Origin: Streptosporangiaceae bacterium
Lineage (GTDB): Bacteria > Actinomycetota > Actinomycetes > Streptosporangiales > Streptosporangiaceae
Direction of reading: 5' to 3'
DNA length: 8,856 nt
Assembly: GCA_030041195.1 (NCBI GenBank)
Contig: JASHOI010000110.1
Span: 1-8,856, forward strand
Shown in pieces: positions 6,460 to 8,856 of this stretch. Both the position numbers and the translations under genes were made by a program. The notes below the pieces were generated by a model. The model worked only from the letters and a program-made list of their open reading frames with translations. It was not told the DNA's origin and made no database searches. Numbering within the stretch: position 1 is the stretch's first letter; each line of letters begins with the position of its first letter.

Positions 6460-7434
6460 ATGCGCACCCGCACCGGCCTGTGCCTGCTGGCCTGCTGCGC
6501 GGCCCTGGCCGCCTGCACCGCCGCGGCGCCGAAGGGGCCCGACGCGACCGTGACGACCCCCGCGGTCGGCAGGCCGCCAGCGCCCGCCTCGGCGCAGGCG
6601 GCGCTGTCCAGCGAGGCACTCACCCCCTACGCCGCGCTCGGCATATCCAACAACGACGGCCTGGCGGCTGGCGAGTCGGGTTTCGACCTCGCCACGGCGT
6701 GCATGAGCGCGGAGGGTTACCCGAGCCTCGTCGGCAGCGTCGTGGAAGGTGTTCACGTAGGCGGGCTCGTAAGCCTGTCGGCCTCGCAGCCCTGGGGAGC
6801 CTGGGGATACCTCGGTGCTGCCGACGCCCAGCAGTACGGCTTCCGGTTCCCGCCTGGCTCCGTCCTGAGCGCGCTGGGCATCGATGTCCTGATACCGAGC
6901 CTGGCTAGCCTGTCCCCGGCGGAACAGGCAGCGGCCGGCAAGTGCGTCACGATCGTGCAGGACTTTGTCAGCGCAGTGGAGGATGGGCCGCTGGCCAGCA
7001 TCGGGACACTCAGCAATGACATCGCCACCGACGTGCAGCAGGACCCGGCAGTGAGGGCGGCCACCCGGGCCTGGTCCGCCTGCATGACGAAAAACGGGTA
7101 CAGCATCGACCAGCCGCAGCAGGTGCAGGGCAAGTACGGAACCGGGCCGGTAGGCAGAACCCCGGTCAGCACCCCCGCCCAGCGGGCGCAGCTCGTGGCG
7201 GCGGTCACCGACGCCGGCTGCACCGGGTCCAGCGACCTGGCCGGCGTCTATTTCGCCGTCCAGGCCAGCTACGAGCAGCAGCTCGTCACCGCCAACCAGC
7301 AGGCGCTGAGCGCCGCGGTCAGCGCGTACCGCGGCGCCTACAAGAAAGAACTGGCCAAGCTCGCCGTGCTGCTGCGCACCGCGAAGGCCCAGCCGTTCCG
7401 CCGAGGCAAGCACGTGCCGCGGGCCGCGGCTTAA
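6460..7434 (+). CDS. Predicted lipoprotein, unknown family, copy 1 of a tandem pair
   Basis: 324-residue protein of a family I do not recognise. It has a lipoprotein signal: basic MRTRTG, a hydrophobic core (7-16), and lipobox LAAC with the lipidated Cys at 19. The mature chain begins with a Pro/Ala-rich linker (about 22-48), then a globular part. Four further cysteines (81, 162, 208, 254) all have partners in the next gene, suggesting two disulfides. A CM-x3-GY motif occurs twice (81-87, ACMSAEGYP; 208-214, ACMTKNGYS). Other conserved blocks are PWGAWGYLGAADAQQYGFR (111-129) and a probably helical C-terminus (258-311, SSDLAGVYFAVQASYEQQL). AAAGGA (6445-6450) lies 9 nt before the ATG. It begins 26 nt after the permease with no visible terminator, so it is likely in the same transcript, as an accessory or sensing partner on the outer membrane face (inference). 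Confidence 0.88.
   Translation: MRTRTGLCLLACCAALAACTAAAPKGPDATVTTPAVGRPPAPASAQAALSSEALTPYAALGISNNDGLAAGESGFDLATACMSAEGYPSLVGSVVEGVHVGGLVSLSASQPWGAWGYLGAADAQQYGFRFPPGSVLSALGIDVLIPSLASLSPAEQAAAGKCVTIVQDFVSAVEDGPLASIGTLSNDIATDVQQDPAVRAATRAWSACMTKNGYSIDQPQQVQGKYGTGPVGRTPVSTPAQRAQLVAAVTDAGCTGSSDLAGVYFAVQASYEQQLVTANQQALSAAVSAYRGAYKKELAKLAVLLRTAKAQPFRRGKHVPRAAA
7234..7323 (+). repeat. Direct repeat, copy A (lipoprotein gene 1; partner at 8262-8351)
   Basis: These 90 bases match 8262-8351 at 83 positions by direct counting (about 92%). They encode the conserved C-terminal helix start. Five of the seven differences are third-position and silent. This is the most alike part of the tandem duplication and could be a site of recombination or gene conversion. 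Confidence 0.85.
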
Positions 7435-7460
7435 CCGCCTATCGGCATGAAAGGCAGGCA

Positions 7461-8456
7461 ATGCGCATCCGCACCGGGCTCTGTGTCCTGATCTGCTGCG
7501 CGGCCATGGCCGCGTGCACGGCCAACCCGCGCAAGGGGCCGGACGCCACCGTGACAACGCCCCTCGTTGGCAGGCCCCAGCCGCCCGCCTCGGCCCAGGC
7601 GGCGCTGTCGAGCGAGGCGTTCACCCCGTACGCCGCGCTCGGCCTGTCCAGCAACGACGGGCTGGCGCCCGGCGAGTCGCAATACACGCTCGTCGGGCCG
7701 TGCATGGACGCTGCCGGCTATCCGGGCGTGACCATCAGCGATGGCATCGTCCCTTCTAATATCTCTGTCGGCGGTGGCTTGGCTTTCACGCAGCCCTGGG
7801 GCGGATGGGGATACCTTGGCGCCGCCGATGCGCAGCAGTACGGCTTCCGGGTGCCCCCAGGCGCCGCGCTCACCGTCTTGGGCCTGGGCGGCGGGCTCGC
7901 GGCCAGCCCGCCGAGCGTGCCCGCGGCCGAACAGGCGGCGGCCGGCAAGTGCGGCACGATCATTCAGGACTTCGCCACCGCCACCCAGGACGGCGCGCTG
8001 GCCGGCATCGCGACGCTGGGCAACGACATCGGCAACGACGTGGCGCGCGACCCGGCGGTGCGCAGCGCCACCCAGGCCTGGTCGGCTTGCATGGCGAAGA
8101 ACGGTTACAGCTTTGACCAGCCGCAGAGAGTGTTCAACGAGGAATTCCAGGCCATGTACGGCGGGCAGCACGTCATCAGTCCGTCGACCCAGGTCAGCGC
8201 GTCCGCCAACCAGGCACAGCTCGCTGCCGCGGTCTCCGATGCCGACTGCACCCAGTCCAGCGACCTGGCCGGGATCTACTTCGCCGTCCAGGCCAGCTAT
8301 GAGCAGCAGCTGGTCACCGCCAACCAGCAGGCGCTGGGCGCGGCGGTCAGCCAGTACCGCGCCGCCTACGCCAAGGAGCTGAAACAGCTCCCAGCGCTGC
8401 TTCGCACCGCGAAGGCCCAGGCGTTTCCGCGTCCAAAGCGGCCGACGAGGGCCTGA
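7461..8456 (+). CDS. Predicted lipoprotein, unknown family, copy 2 of a tandem pair
   Basis: 331-residue paralogue of the preceding gene, roughly two-thirds identical by eye. Lipobox MAAC puts the lipidated Cys at 19. The four mature cysteines (81, 164, 210, 263), both CM-x3-GY motifs (81-87, 210-216), PWGGWGYLGAADAQQYGFR (112-130), EQAAAGKC and the C-terminal block (from SSDLAGIYFAVQASYEQQL) are all kept. Differences cluster in three places: about 88-110, 139-153, and 223-250, where this copy has extra residues (FNEEFQAMYGGQHV). That pattern suggests a shared fold with diverged surface loops. GAAAGG (7449-7454) lies 6 nt before the ATG, 26 nt after the first copy's stop. Last gene of the operon. 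Both copies look intact and the many silent changes between them suggest both are under selection, so division of labour is likelier than decay. Function unknown. Confidence 0.88.
   Translation: MRIRTGLCVLICCAAMAACTANPRKGPDATVTTPLVGRPQPPASAQAALSSEAFTPYAALGLSSNDGLAPGESQYTLVGPCMDAAGYPGVTISDGIVPSNISVGGGLAFTQPWGGWGYLGAADAQQYGFRVPPGAALTVLGLGGGLAASPPSVPAAEQAAAGKCGTIIQDFATATQDGALAGIATLGNDIGNDVARDPAVRSATQAWSACMAKNGYSFDQPQRVFNEEFQAMYGGQHVISPSTQVSASANQAQLAAAVSDADCTQSSDLAGIYFAVQASYEQQLVTANQQALGAAVSQYRAAYAKELKQLPALLRTAKAQAFPRPKRPTRA
8262..8351 (+). repeat. Direct repeat, copy B (lipoprotein gene 2; partner at 7234-7323)
   Basis: Partner of the 90-base segment in the first lipoprotein gene, 1028 bases downstream in the same orientation. 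Recombination between the two would delete one period and leave a single, in-frame hybrid lipoprotein gene. Confidence 0.85.
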
Positions 8457-8463
8457 CGGTCCC

Positions 8464-8490
8464 GGTCCCGTCCGAGGACGGCACGGGATC
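8464..8490. terminator. Possible bidirectional terminator hairpin between convergent genes
   Basis: GGTCCCGT (8464-8471) and ACGGGATC (8483-8490) form an 8-bp stem with one G-T pair and an 11-nt loop. A small alternative hairpin (CCGTCCGAGGACGG) overlaps it. It begins 7 nt after the last lipoprotein stop and overlaps the hrpA stop codon from the other side. There is no T-run, as is common in high-GC actinomycetes. Confidence 0.4.
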
Positions 8491-8856
8491 AGCTGCCGGG
8501 GGCGGCACTGACCAGCGCGGCGAGAGCGGCGAGGATGCGCTTCTCCGACACCGGGCCCGATGTGCCCAGCACCTGCGCGAAGAGGCTGACCCGTAGTTCC
8601 TCGATAGCCCAGCGCACCGCCAGGACGTCGGCGCCGGACCGCCGCCACGCCGGCAGCTCCCCCACGGCCTGCCGGTAGGCGTCGGTGACCCGCCGCACGG
8701 TCGCCATCCGGCCGGCGTCGCGGGCGGGGTCCTCGGCCACCGTGTCCAGCCTGCGGCTGATCGCCCGCAGGTAGCGAGCCAGGTCGGGCAGCCGCCGCAG
8801 CCCGGTCTGACTGACAAACCGGGGGTAGATCAGCGCGGCGAACTGGGCACGCGCGT
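8489..8856 (-). CDS. hrpA: ATP-dependent RNA helicase HrpA, C-terminal fragment (runs off the window)
   Basis: The last 122 or so residues of a DEAH-box RNA helicase; the helicase core lies beyond the window, so there is no start here. I recognise the C-terminal DUF3418 region of HrpA: LIYPRFVSQTGLRRLPDL, then LARYLRAISRRLD, then EDPARD, and near the end VRWAIEELRVSLFAQVLGT and PVSEKRILAAL. The segment YPxFV...G.RRLPDL.RYLRAI and the IEELRVSLFAQ.LGT..PVSEKRI block are conserved markers of this family. A GTG at 8738-8740 is internal, since homologous sequence continues upstream of it to the window edge. HrpA acts on structured RNA, and in E. coli in rescue of stalled ribosomes. Nothing here links it to the neighbouring transporter: it is convergent, 32 nt from the lipoprotein gene's end. 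Confidence 0.9.
   Translation of the reverse strand, partial: ARAQFAALIYPRFVSQTGLRRLPDLARYLRAISRRLDTVAEDPARDAGRMATVRRVTDAYRQAVGELPAWRRSGADVLAVRWAIEELRVSLFAQVLGTSGPVSEKRILAALAALVSAAPGS

Noticed and set aside
5723..8648. Long minus-strand open frames opposite the permease and lipoprotein genes (298, 393 and 405 codons)
   Set aside because: The last two resemble each other only because they are antisense to paralogous genes. All are low-complexity, without sensible starts or domains, and the sense-strand genes have ribosome sites, a signal peptide or family motifs.
8347..8817. Minus-strand frame overlapping the hrpA end in another register (156 codons)
   Set aside because: The neighbouring frame carries clear HrpA C-terminal sequence continuing to the window edge; this one is a Trp/Arg/Pro-rich shadow.
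1..8856. tRNA or rRNA genes, CRISPR arrays, insertion sequences, attachment sites
   Set aside because: I saw no cloverleaf-like tRNA, regular spaced repeats, transposase or integrase coding sequence, or terminal inverted repeats with target duplications.

Overview
The window is very GC-rich (codon third positions are almost all G or C). It carries an OmpR-type two-component system, a monoderm-style MacAB/LolCDE-type ABC transporter with a peptidoglycan-binding adaptor, and two cysteine-anchored lipoproteins. This combination points to a high-GC actinomycete (Actinomycetota). I cannot place it to genus from the sequence alone.

Layout, left to right. (1) 1-603 (+): the C-terminal majority of an O-methyltransferase-like SAM enzyme, probably cut at its 5' end by the window edge. 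Its stop overlaps the stop of the next, convergent gene on a shared CTAG. (2) 600-2889 (-): a response regulator followed by its sensor histidine kinase, overlapping by 11 nt. (3) 2890-3139: a divergent control region with two arrays of about 5-bp CTCAC/GTGAG repeats spaced exactly 11 bp apart, in mirror orientation. These look like an OmpR-family operator serving both promoters. (4) 3140 (or 3062)-8456 (+): a tight five-gene operon. It encodes a membrane-anchored adaptor with a peptidoglycan-binding domain and two serine tracts, an ABC ATPase, a MacB/FtsX-type permease, and two tandem paralogous lipoproteins of a family I do not recognise. The first three genes overlap by 1 and 8 nt; the next two gaps are 26 nt each. 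(5) 8489-8856 (-): the C-terminus of the ATP-dependent RNA helicase HrpA, running off the window. A GC-rich hairpin lies between the two convergent ends.

Working model (inference). The kinase senses a signal outside the membrane, and the regulator binds the phased repeats to control its own operon and the divergent transporter operon. The transporter moves a substrate out of or away from the membrane, and the adaptor is tethered to the wall. The two lipoproteins, anchored on the outer face of the membrane, act as accessory, capture or sensing partners. The lipoprotein pair and the mirror-image operator are the least ordinary parts of the window. The methyltransferase and hrpA look like unrelated flanking genes.
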